DNA of 54,898 nt from Teratosphaeria epicoccoides (taxonomy: Eukaryota; Ascomycota; Dothideomycetes; Mycosphaerellales; Teratosphaeriaceae): positions 1-54,898 of the forward strand of contig JADDMT010000163.1 of NCBI GenBank assembly GCA_021401465.1. The letters are read 5' to 3'. Position 1 is the stretch's first letter. Each line of letters begins with the position of its first letter. Positions 22,560-33,711 of the stretch are shown here, in pieces. Both the position numbers and the translations under genes were made by a program. The notes beneath the pieces were generated by a model. It was not told the DNA's origin, did not search any database, and saw only the letters and a list, made by a program, of their open reading frames with translations.

Positions 22560-25500
22560 GGAGGCAGTTATAACGCATGTAACCTAAAGCCGTTTAAGGG
22601 AGACACCTTAAAGGAGGCTCGAACTTTCTTGTAGGCATGTAAGGTAGTTTTCGTGCTTAACCTACGCGGATATTCTACAGAGGGCGAACGAGTCGCCTTT
22701 AGTATGATGTAGCTTAAGGAGGATAAGGAACCTCGTAATAATTAGCATGAGTAGTATGACCTTATGCGGGTCTATGACAGAACGTATACATAGGCAGACT
22801 TTCGCTAGTTCTATGTCGACTAGGTCGAGGATCTAGGGAACTATGCCCTTACTATGTCTGTCGAGTATAAGAAGGCTAAGTAGGGGAAGGGACAAATAAC
22901 CTCTAGCTTCGCTACCTACCTCGCTATACTCGAGAGACAGATGCTACCCTATACTAAGACATAACGCGTGTAGTACCTACTCGTTAAACTTGATGACAAT
23001 CTTCAGAACATGATCATGACTTTTCATGAACTTCTGACAACTCGGCAAGACCTTGTGTCCCTTGCGACACGTATAGAGATTACCTTGAAGCAAAATAGGA
23101 AATTAGGCGGCAAGGACAATAAGCGTTTAAGCCCTAAGGACCTACTAAAGGGCCGCTATTACAAGCGCCCTAAGGGTCACGCCTAACGTAGTAGTTCATT
23201 CTAGAGGAGCAAGCCCTCTAAGCCTAAAGATAGTAGCAAGAAGCCTCTAAGTAGCTACTACATCTGTAGAGTAAGGGACTACTAGGCGGCTCGCTACCCT
23301 AAACGAAGTAATAGGAAGAAGGTAAGTAAGGTGTCTGAAACCTCCCTAGAGGGGAGGCGAAAGAAGGACAAGCCTAAGACAACCGAATAGCTATTACAGG
23401 TATCTAAGCTGTCTGTCGCTAATAGTGTAGACTTGTGGCCTACCTAGCGCCTATCTAGTACGGTCCGAGTTAATAGCTCGCTTAAGCTAGTAGACTATAT
23501 GTTAGACGAACTTACGGAGGTTAACGTGATACCCTAGCAGGTAATCGTACGGCTCGGCTTAAAGCCGATCCTAGGAGCCCTGCTACCTACTATAAAGTCC
23601 TTTTAGGGCGAAGGCGTAGCGGCTTAAGGCGCGTATAACATGCGCCTCTTACTCGCGGACTCCTTAGGAGAAGTACGCAAGACTAATGAAGTCTTCTACA
23701 CTAAAGATGTTCCTAATAAGGAGCTCCTACTTAGCCGCCCTTAGCGCTACAAGCAGGGAGTCGTTGTTAATAGAGCTACTAACAATTAGTTCTAAAGCTC
23801 TATAGGCGAAGTTCCTGTAGTAAGGATGCGTGATGTACATAGCTTCTACAAGGACATAAAGAAGGTCTAATGCGTGTATACAGTCCGCATACAGAACGTT
23901 AAGGAAGACGTTACCCTTCTGCCTAAGTTAGAGGAATATGCTAATATTTTCGACGTAGAGGCTACGGCCTATACCTAGGCCCTAGACGCGGAACATGCGA
24001 TTAACCTTAAAAGGAGGGTTACAATCCTCTGTATTAACCTCTGTACCCTATGTCAGAATCGTAGCTTAAAACACTTCGAGACTACCTCTACAAGGCGCAA
24101 AGAAACGCGTGGATCCGACGAAGCGACAGCAAGGCTAGAGCGTTAGTTATGTTCGTCCTAAAGAAGGATAACACGCTCCGCCTATACGTTAACTATAGGG
24201 GCCTTAACGCGGTAACTTAGAAGAACCGCTGCCCCCTACTACTTATTAGCGAGACGCTTGATTACCTTAGTCGCGCCGCTATCTTCTTGTTAACTTGAAG
24301 GACGCCTACTACTAGATACTAATCCGAAAGGGCGACAAGTAGAAGACTACGTTCTAAATGTAGTACAGACACTTTAAGTATATAGTAATACTATTTAGCT
24401 TAACTAACGCACTAGCGATGTTCTAAGCGTATATTAACTAGGCCCTAGCCGGCCTCGTTAACACCTGCTACGTAGTATATTTAGACGATATACTAGTCTA
24501 CTCTGACTTAAAGGAGGAGCATATTTAGCATCTAAGGATAGTACTCGAATAGCTCTACAAGTTTACTCTGTATGCAAACCTAAAGAAGTACTTATTCCTG
24601 ACAGATAGGATTAAATTTCTAGGATACATCGTCTCTACGGAAGGAGTCATCATAGATGACTAAAGGGTTTCTGTAATCACAGAGTAGCTATAGCTAAGTA
24701 CCCTCCGAGAAGTACTAGTGTTCCTAGGATTTACTAACTTCTATTGCAGATTCATACGATCCTACTCGAAGATCGTGGCTCCCCTCACGGCCCTCGCAAA
24801 GGGCGCGATTCGAGGAAAAAAGCTAGGGATAGTGCCTTAGGAGGAGGCTTAGAGCAAAGCTTTCTCTGAACTTAAAGTAGCTTTTTAAACTACGCCTATA
24901 CTTTAGTACTTTGACCCTACTACGAAGATCCGAATAGAGACCGATGCTTCAAAATTCGTAATAGCCGCAATTATATCGTAGCTCTAGTCGCATAAAGGTA
25001 GTACGTAATAGTACCTAATTACCTTCTAGTCGCGGAAGATGCAAGGCGCTAAGCTTAACTACAAGACTTACGACTAAGAGCTTTTAGCTATTGTTAACGG
25101 CTTTAAGGAGTACTAACACTACCTCGAAGGCGTAGCGTACCCTATTAAGGTGCTTACTGACTATAACAACCTTCGCGGCTTCATAGGCGTAAAGCAGCTA
25201 AGTAGTTAGCAAGCAAGGTAGGCGACTTTCCTCGCTAGCTTTAACTTCGTTATCTAGCATCGTTCTAGAAAGACAAATTTAGCTAACAGTCCTTCGCGAC
25301 AACTAGACTACAATACTAGGGAGCAGGGTAACTAATAGCTTCTCCCTACGCTACAAACGAAGCTTGTAGTTTAGATTAGCGATCTGTTGTTAGCTCCTCT
25401 TATAGGTCGACTACAGGTCTAATAGGGCCTCATAGCCTCCGCTAGCGACAAACTCTCCTATCTAGCAGTTATAGCGACTATGTCTAGCTTGATCCGTGCG

Positions 25501-27054
25501 GTAGTTAACTAGCTTACATGTAGTAAGTATATAATGTCTAAAGAACCCTTTAAAGAAGTCTCGAGACTTATTTAGCGGTTACAAGAGTAAGAACTAGAGT
25601 TGATTAATAAGGGTGTAGCCCTCTAGGATACTACAGGTAGTCTAAAGTACTAGACTAAGTTAGGCAACTTGTAGTACTTTAATAATAGGCTCTACGTACC
25701 CGCTAACTACGTACTCTGTTCGCAGCTCCTCTGTATTCATCATGACAATAAACTCGCGGGCCATTTTAGCGCAGAGAAGACAAACGCGCTTCTCGGACGT
25801 AAATACTAGTAGCTAACGCTAGAACAGGATGTCTCTAACTATGTCAAATCCTGCTAGACATGCTAGATTAGCAAATCTCGGCGCTATTGTCCCTATAGCG
25901 ATACTTAGGCGCTCCTACTACTAGAGAGACTATAGTAAGACTTAACTATGGATTTTATTACTAATTTGCTACTAGCCAAGTAGAGAGGCAATGTAGTTAA
26001 TGCTGTCCTTATAGTAGTTAACTAATACTCGAAGATAAATGTCTTTATCCTATGTACGAAAAAGTGCATAAGTAGCAAGCTTACGTGACTACTTTGTGAC
26101 AAAGTTATATGGCGCTTCGGTGTCCCCTAAAGTATCCTATTAGATCGAGGTTCTGTCTTTACTAGTAAATACTAGCAAGAATTTATGTTTAAGGCGCATG
26201 TTAAGTACTACCTAAGTACAGCATTCTATCTACAGACTAATAGTCAGACTAAATGTATAAACTAGACTCTTAAGTAGTACCTTTAGTGCTACTACGCTAA
26301 GAACTAGGATGCCTAGGCTAACATAATTCCTATAGCGGAATTTGCAGTTAATAATAGCATGTATACTACTATGCGCGTGTTACTATTTCAGATTCTTTAT
26401 AGCTTTAATCCGGAAATACACCTAGAACCGCCTTAGGACAAGTCTTCTAAGGAGAGGGTGCTAGCCGCCACGGAATTAGCGCGGCGTATGCGCAATGTAC
26501 ATTCGGTGCTAATAGAACACTAGAAAAAGGCCTTAGAATCCTAGATTAAACATAATAACGCCTATAGTAAACCGATGTAGTACGTAGTTAGTACGAAGGT
26601 ATTACTATTAACAAAGAATCTTAAGCTAAAACTTCTAAGTAAGAAGATGACACTAAGGTTTGTTAGACCCTTCTAGATACGCGACGTAATAGGCTCGTAG
26701 GCATACCGGCTATCGTTACTATCGTCGTATTATGTGCATAACATCTTCTATGTATCTCTACTTGAATTATAGGTATAGCGTGAGGGCGAAGAGCCTGCGG
26801 ATCTAATGCTAGTAGCAGAAGAGAACGAAGAGTAGGAAGTCAAGGGTATTAAGGATAGTATGTAGCGTAAAGGTATAACGTACTATCTAGTAAAGTAGAA
26901 AGGATACCTACCTAAGTACACATAATAGGTTCTAGCCGAAAACTGCAAGAACGCTCTAGAAGCTATTCGTGAATTCGAAGAGTAGAGGAGGCGTAAGCAG
27001 GGCTTAAGAAGGTTAATTCGTAGGAAGATAAGAGTTTCGGAGCAGAGTTCTTAA
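22560..27054 (+). pseudogene. Family B Gypsy gag-pol remnant with chromodomain
   Basis: A plus-strand retrotransposon polyprotein, broken by many TAG, fewer TAA stops and a few frame shifts. Domains in order: gag (about 22600-23170, with ALTMSVEYKKAK), a degenerate Cys-rich knuckle (about 23260-23290) and a protease region. Reverse transcriptase follows with the active-site motif YLDDILVYS at about 24478. RNase H begins ETDASKFVIAA at about 24938. Integrase shows an HH segment near 25735, TMDFIT near 25945 and DRGSVFTS near 26143. A C-terminal chromodomain (about 26890-26990, GYLPKYT) precedes the TAA at 27052-27054. The order RT-RNase H-integrase-chromodomain is that of Gypsy chromoviruses. 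No family B 3' LTR follows, so the copy is incomplete. Confidence 0.9.
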
Positions 27055-27269
27055 CACATGTATGTAGTGTATAATGCGCGAAGTAACAACAAGAAACAAA
27101 CGCCCTACTTATACATTATTGACGCCTAAAGGCATACCTAGAATAAACCTAAGGAGAACAAGAGACATGCTTAGATTAGCTTCGTAGCTAATGCTTAGCG
27201 ACTACTAGTTAAGGGCTTCCTGACTAAACCCGAAGCAGAAGAGTCTTTCTTGTTATAGTCCGCTAAGGA

Positions 27270-27960
27270 CTACCTACCTACACGGGGTCTACTAAATACC
27301 CTAAGGCAACTAGGAGTAACAGGAGTAGTAACGCCATAAAGAGAGGCTAGCATATTCTTCTTTAGTAGGTTGCAAGAGAGCTTGTCTTTAGAGCCTATAG
27401 TAGCTAGAGAGCTAGTAACAGCCTTACTACGCCTAGTCGTAACAACTACCTCCTCCTTATCCTTAGCATTAGAAGGCAAAGAGACTTAGGCGCGCTTGTA
27501 GCTATTACGCTCGGCTCTCGAGATCATCTTACGCTCCTTGACATAAGAGTCACCTACATCATTAGACTTAGTATCTCCCTTAGGCGTAACTAGTGTAGTA
27601 ACACTACAGCGCAAAGGGATCACGTTAGGACCGAAGGTATCCTGGACATCGTCATTCTCCTTATCCTCAAAGATCTAGCCTAGAGGCTTATGCCTTAGCG
27701 TCTTAGCGGACGTAGTGCGGATTACAAGCAGGGAAGGTTTAGCTTCCTTGTCGCTAACCTCAATTTTAGCCCTAGCCTTCTTCTTCTTCTTAGACAGTAG
27801 CGTCGAGGCGGCGTAGGTAGCGGCGCTATAATGTGTTAGCTGTACGCACGCGACAGGATTCAAGTAAGTAAATTACGGCTTGATCCTTAGGACTAGCTTA
27901 GAGGCAGGCTGCCTCTCGGTACGGCGCTAGGGCGTAGCCTTAGCAGTAGGAACAGTGAAT
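27270..27960 (-). pseudogene. Antisense frame downstream of family B pol, unidentified
   Basis: On the minus strand one frame can be followed for about 230 codons with only TAG and TAA interruptions. It encodes a Lys-rich segment (LLSKKKKKARAKIEVSD, near 27790) and a Ser/Thr/Lys-rich C-terminal part. It lies just downstream of the family B pol frame and in the opposite orientation, the same place where family A carries its antisense zinc-cluster frame, but no Cys cluster is visible here. It may be an accessory frame of family B or part of another element. I do not recognise the protein. Confidence 0.45.
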
Positions 27961-27961
27961 T

Positions 27962-28118
27962 TGTCATAAGGGTAGGTGCCGATAGCAGGAAGGGGATTAG
28001 GTGTTAGACTCGCAGAGCTGTGAAGAATATCGACAATAGTAGTTAACCTTGTAACTAACTCTCCTCTAAGCAAGAGAGGATTAAATTGAGATTAAGCACG
28101 AAGCTCCTAACTGCCTGT
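27962..28118 (-). mobile_element. Truncated family A LTR
   Basis: 157 bp matching the TGTCATAAGGGTAGGTGCC end of the family A LTR, ending abruptly after CTAACTGCCTGT where the full LTRs continue CCTAAAGC. The left flank does not match family A internal sequence, so this is an outer LTR edge whose other part was lost. Confidence 0.85.
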
Positions 28119-30450
28119 TAGAGTTCCTGTTAGAGTTTAGCTTTAGGATTACCTACTACCCTAGTAAATTAAACACTTGTGTAGATATACTTATAAGGCG
28201 TACGTAAGACGCCCCTACGTAAGAAGTACTAGCATGAAGGGATTAGATTCTCTTGAAGCCGGAACTAGTAGTGCTATTCCTAGAACACATTGTAAAAGCT
28301 TTACTACTTAAAGTAGCCCCCCGCGAGATCAAGACAGCTAAGCAGGAAACGTCTTCGTATAAGCAGATAGCTAAAGCGTAAACCTAAGTACCTGCGTTAG
28401 TAAATTAGCAGGTTATAGGGCCCGCGACTATTAAGAGTAACGCTGAAGGTAATAGCATAAGGTCCGCCTTGCATAACAGGCAAGACGTTAAGCTCGCGGT
28501 TAGTCGCTACAAGCAATACTAGGATCTGATTACTATACTTAGGGGACCTACAGAGATAGTAGTACCCCCTATCTTCTAGCAAGTCTAGGTTAATCCCTAA
28601 CATTGTAGTATGCGAGATAGACATGTATACGTGTATAACTAGATGTAGGTACTAGACAATCTAAAGTTACGCCTTAAGATTCTTCGTAACTACTACTACA
28701 GCCTAGCGGTAGGGCACCTAGGCATTACACGCACGCTCGAGTTACTAAGACTAAGCTACTACTAGCTACAAATGACTAAGGATGCCCGCAGGTTCATTTG
28801 CAGTTGTTAAATGTGTAGGACAACTAAGGCCTCCTGACAGTCCTATAACGGCCTTTTGTAGCCCCTACACGCACTATATCGCCCTTAGACAGATATTACG
28901 ATTAACTTTGTAGTAGAGCTCCCTCTAAGCTATTCCTTTAAAGGCATGACATACAAGAATGTCTTAACTATAACTAACTGCCTGACAAAGGAAAAGCATC
29001 TAATCCTAGCTAAGTTAATAACAGCAAGGGTACTCGCGCGCCTTTTTATTTAGTATGTCTTTTCTAGGCACAGGCTACTAGAGTTAATTATATTAGACAG
29101 GGGGCCCTAATTCTTGTTAGCATTCTAGAAGCAAGTGTGTAGCCTACTACAAATAACGCGAAAGGTATTAACAGCCTTCTACCCTAAGACAGACAGCTAG
29201 CTAGAGCGTACAAACTAGGACATAGAGTAGTACCTAAGGGCCTTTATTAATTACGCTTAAGACAATTAGGTTAATTAGCTACCTGTTACTAAATTTGCTT
29301 TAAATAACTATGTTAGTAAAAGCATAGGGGTAACCCCCTTCTTTGCGACAAAGGGCTAATACTTACGCTTTACAAGCAAAATTAAACTAACAAGGGTACT
29401 AATGTATACGAGAGGCCCTACGAAGCTAGACGAAGATTAAGTACGTAACTTTGCTACTTAGCTAGCAGCGTTACATAAAAACCTCCGCTACATACTAGTC
29501 TTAGCGTAACAAAACCAAGCAGATATAGTAAATACTACATGCTATATTACCCCTTAATATAGCAAAGGTAATAAAGTCTACGTGTTAATAAAGAACTTTG
29601 ACATAGCTTGTCTATTAAAGAAGCTAGACCGCAAGTATACTAGCCCCTACAAGATCTCTAGGGTCTTAAACAACAGCGCTACTTACTAACTCAAGTTACT
29701 AGATACCCTTTACATACATAATGCCTTCTACATGTCGTTACTCTAACTAGTAGATAACTACCTACTACCTAGACAAATAGTTAAACTACTACTACTAATT
29801 GAAGTTACTAATAATAGCGACTAATACAAAGTTAAAAGGATACTTGACATAAAGCTAGTTAAGTAATAAGGTAAAGTAGCATAAGGGTAGGAGAGAAAAG
29901 AGTATCGGAAATACCTAGTAAAGTAGAAAGGTTACGACAATCTGTCTGATTGTACTTAGGAACTAGAGGATAAGCTAGATGACTACGAAGAGCTACTACG
30001 AGAGTATTACAAGCGATACCTACTATTAATACCTACAAGGAGAGCGCTAGCCACGTCTTCGTCTTTAATGTTAATGTAGTTGCTATTACCCCTAGAAGAG
30101 CCGGTGTCGTTGCTAGTGTCAAATCTGCTAACAACTAATGCTACCTATTAACAGCACGTTCTACGTAGTGCTATAGTATAGTTGCTAGTCTTATAGCTGC
30201 TCGCTACCTTACTAGTTAATTCTTCAAAGACGATACTTGCTACTAAATTAACAGCTACGCGCAAATAAACGGTTCCTCGTTAAGCGGTCCCTCTAGAGCT
30301 CTACGTAGCTACGCTTGTAGTAGATATAGATATAGAGGATGACATAGTGTTACAGATTACATGGCGAGTCTCAGAGGACCTTAACACCTTAAAGGGAGAG
30401 GTAATGCCATAGTTTACTACCCTTACCCCTACTCTGCAACTGTCCTAAGT
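28119..30450 (+). pseudogene. Family C Gypsy integrase and C-terminal pol fragment
   Basis: A third, divergent Gypsy-type pol remnant, plus strand. The integrase zinc domain is seen near 28715-28810 (HLGITRTLELLR ... CSC.MC). The catalytic core has INFVVELPLSYSF near 28905 (first Asp changed to Asn), LDRGPQFL near 29095 and the QLERTNQDIEQYL segment near 29205. After that come the GNKVYV region and a chromodomain-like KGYDNLSDCT.ELE near 29930. Protease, reverse transcriptase and LTRs are absent. Stops are mainly TAG. It is bounded by the truncated family A LTR on the left and by reversed family B sequence on the right. Confidence 0.8.
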
Positions 30451-31377
30451 TAGTCTAGATAGTTCCGCTATGTTCCCTAAGTTATGCGGTCCCTACTTAG
30501 TGACTGCATTCTTAGACTCTCTTTCTTACCTTGTAGACAGTCTTATGTATTAACGAGCTTGTCCCTTACACTATACTTCTTTATTAGCTAGTTCTACTAT
30601 ATTACTTATAGCTACATCTTTGCTATCTCTGCTATTATCGCTACTAGGAGGGGTTTAGTCTTAGCTGCTATTTATAAGGCAGTTTGCGACCTGTTTGACA
30701 ATCATGGCTATAAGGGCTAGGTTAATAGTTAGGGCTAGTTATAGTCCCTATAGAAGAGGTACATTGCCTTCTCTACTATGTAATTAGCCTCTAGCGGAGC
30801 TGTCGTTTAATATAGTGTCGTCTTTACCTAGTAGTCCTGTAGGACGACTACCCTAGTTACTTAGTCTAGCTTCATGAGCATAGTTGCTACGAGTAGTACT
30901 TGTAGCGCACTATTTACAACTTTAGGGTACTCTAGACCTGTTATATTCTCTGCTATACTACGTAGTAGGGGGAGAGAAAGCAGAACTAATATAGATATAA
31001 AGCTATATAATAATGAAAATATCTTGTAGTATAACAGAGTAATCTGACCTTTTAATAGGTACAAGATAGCGCTACTTTCTGCTTATAACAGAGGTAGTGT
31101 AGGAGGTACTTATGTCCCCTTACGCCCCTTAATTAGGAAAGCATGTCTGTGCCTAATTCCGTAGGGGTACCGCAGGTCTTAAGAGACCCTATAGGGTTAC
31201 TATAGAGAGGGTAGCATATAGGATTATTACATCCCTATGCTTAGGTAGTAAGCCTATAGGATAAAGGATATAAAAGTTAACGTATAAATAGACGCCTGCT
31301 ATAATAGATAGGGTCTGTAGCATGCTAAGGATAGTATACTAGAGTGTGTTTAGCTCTAATAACCTCTAATAGTATTA
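30451..31377 (-). mobile_element. Family B 5' LTR and leader/gag start, inverted
   Basis: 31377 down to 30964 is a family B LTR on the minus strand (414 bp). 30963 down to about 30451 continues into sequence homologous to 22063-22560 downstream of the plus-strand 5' LTR. This is therefore the 5' end of a second family B copy in reverse orientation, cut off near 30450 by the family C fragment. Confidence 0.75.
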
Positions 31378-32152
31378 ACTGTATTAAGTAATTACTATTA
31401 CTATTTACTAATTAGTAATTAGTAATTACTTAGATCCTTAGATTTATAGTATACTAAGTATCTATATAAGAATCTAGCTAAGATATAGATAGAAATAAGT
31501 AGCTAGAAGAAGAGAGAGACATTCAGATTTAAATTAGAAGAATTTATAGTGACAACTAGATTAAACACCTTACTTAATATAAAAATCCCCTTCTACTAAC
31601 TTAAAACTACTACTCTCTACCTCTATAGCCTTCTTTTTAACTCCCCTAGAGCTGAGGTAAGCTAAAGGAGATAGACTACTATCTCTTAGATCTTTAAAAA
31701 GATCTATATCTTTATGATTTTTTATATCTCTAATAACAGAGATCTTTTTACAAGAATAGAACTCTTTATTAAAGATATTAAGACTATTAAGATAATAGAA
31801 GTTACTCTCTATATAGTACCCTTTAAGAAAAAGATAATTATCCTCTATAAGGTAAGCTTTCTTTATATAGCTCTATTAAATAGTAGATAGCTTAATAAAT
31901 ACTAAATTGTAATGTTTTACTTAGGACTTTTCTAACTCTTCTAGCCTTCCTTACCTTTCCTCTCTATATATCTTACTTATTACAAGTTTAATAGTATAGT
32001 CTATCTATCTCTATATTACTAGCTCTAAACTCTAAGTAAGCTTTATATATAAGAATTCTTAAATATAAGAATATATATACTTAAAATAGTAGCATTTTAT
32101 TACTTTTTTACTACTAAGTAATTAATAATTGCTAAAATACCTTATATTACTA
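31378..32152. mobile_element. Unidentified AT-rich repeat DNA
   Basis: Very AT-rich and TAG/CTA-rich, with blocks such as AGATCTTTAAAAAGATCT. No domain or terminal repeat can be assigned. Probably a heavily mutated transposon remnant. Confidence 0.4.
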
Positions 32153-32405
32153 ATATTAACTTTATTCCTACCTATTACTATTAGTATTAGTATTAGTATT
32201 ACTATTACTATTACTATTACTATTACTATTACTATTACTATTACTATTACTATTACTATTACTATTACTATTACTATTACTATTACTATTACTATTACTA
32301 TTACTATTACTATTACTATTACTAGCTACTAATTACTATTACTTATTACTATTACTAATTACTATTACTAATTACTATTCCTCATTACTATTACTAATTA
32401 CTATT
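32153..32405. repeat. (TTACTA)n microsatellite, target of family A insertion
   Basis: The hexamer TTACTA/TATTAC repeats almost perfectly at about 32173-32322 and then degenerates up to 32405. The same repeat resumes at 39422 on the far side of the family A element, showing that the element inserted into it. Open frames here are only Thr/Ile repeats. Confidence 0.95.
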
Positions 32406-32973
32406 TGTCATAAGGGTAGGTGCCGATAGCAGGAAGGGGATCAGGTGTTACACTCGCAGAGCTATGAAGAATATCGACAATAGTAGTTGACCTTGTAACT
32501 GACTCTCCTCTAAGCAAGAGAGGATTAAATTAAGATTAAGCACGAAGCTCCTAACTACCTGTCCTAAAGCTATCCCTATATATTAGAGAGACAGAGTAGC
32601 TCTGTTAGATCTGTCGACAGACCCGACAGATCTGTGTCTACAGATCTATAGACTAACCCTACAGATCTAAGGGTCTATTATCCTGTGACAGATCCCTTCT
32701 TCCTTGTAGGCCTATAGATCTGTAGACTAACCCTATAGATCCAGGGATCTATCCTTACGTGACAGATCCTTTCTCCTATGACTATGCCTATAACTCATAG
32801 TACTCCTATAACTATACTATGACTTATAGCACTTAGGACCCTCATGATCCTGTATCCTATAGTACTCCGGACAGTACTCCTGACACTTATGACACTATCC
32901 CCCTCTTAGCCTAGCTCGTCCCTAAGCTACCTTATTAGTGCGGGGTTTCTCTTGTCACTTTTTTTACGCTATG

Positions 32974-33711
32974 ATGTCTTCTCTTTCTACATTACTGCCT
33001 TGTGTCATTCTAGACACTAACGCCCCTTTAACGTAGAAACGTAAATACCGCGCGAATCGAATCTATCGTTAGGGCTAGGATAGCATAAAGTCCTGCACTT
33101 AGTGTCAAGAATTAAAACTCGTTTGTCAGGTATACATTTCCTTAGGGAAATGTTCGTAATGTCACTTTAGCAACTGTCGGAGTTGCAATGCGAAGGTGAC
33201 AGAGGTCGAATAGAAGAAGTTAGGCGATTAGCAGAAAAGACTAATTGCTAATCTCGATCGTGTAAAGGCAGTCCTAGCCAAGGCTTCGTAGAAGATGATA
33301 GAGGCGCATGCAAAGGAGATGCGTCTTCGAAAACAGTTAGACGTAGTTGACTAGGAGGTCGAGGATAGTCGCGCTCTCGAGGAGCGTGAGATTAGGGAGG
33401 ATAAGGCTAAGGAACAAGCTCTCTCGCAGGCTAGGTTTCTCCTTGACCTAGATCCTTCCGCGGGTCTCGCTCTTAGTCCTACGACATAGAGCGCAATAGA
33501 GGGTTTCGCTAACGCCTCATATTAGGGTTTCCTGGATGGCGTGATAGCCGAGCCGGTCGATGGCGTCCCGCAGGAGTCTAGTCGTGGCTTAGGATCTTCT
33601 TCCTAGGTTCGTTCCTTTCTCGAAACTTCGTATCTTTTGCTAATAGTTTCGCAGGTATTCTAGGGGTTCCTAGGTGTTCTCGGTACTCCTATATCCTTCC
33701 TATTTTACTAA
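32974..33711 (+). pseudogene. Antisense accessory ORF: Zn(II)2Cys6-like cluster plus coiled coil
   Basis: An exact 246-codon frame (ATG 32974, TAA 33709-33711) on the strand opposite to gag-pol, between pol and the 3' LTR. It contains only TAG codons and one early TAA as internal stops, all explicable as mutated Gln or Trp codons. Around 33091-33186 the cysteines are spaced Cx2Cx6Cx8Cx2Cx7C, within the Zn(II)2Cys6 (Gal4-type) consensus; a seventh Cys lies inside the last interval. Next follows a Lys/Glu/Arg-rich segment of about 90 residues (RLIANLDRVKAVLAKAS ... MRLRKQLDVVD), typical of a coiled coil. The C-terminal part (LDPSAGLALSPTT) is less charged. The same frame with identical length exists at 49753-50490. 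Its end overlaps the end of pol by about 75 bp. Function unknown; DNA or RNA binding is inference. Confidence 0.75.

Noticed and set aside
32129..32332. Open frame of Thr/Ile repeats
   Set aside because: It is a direct translation of the TTACTA microsatellite.
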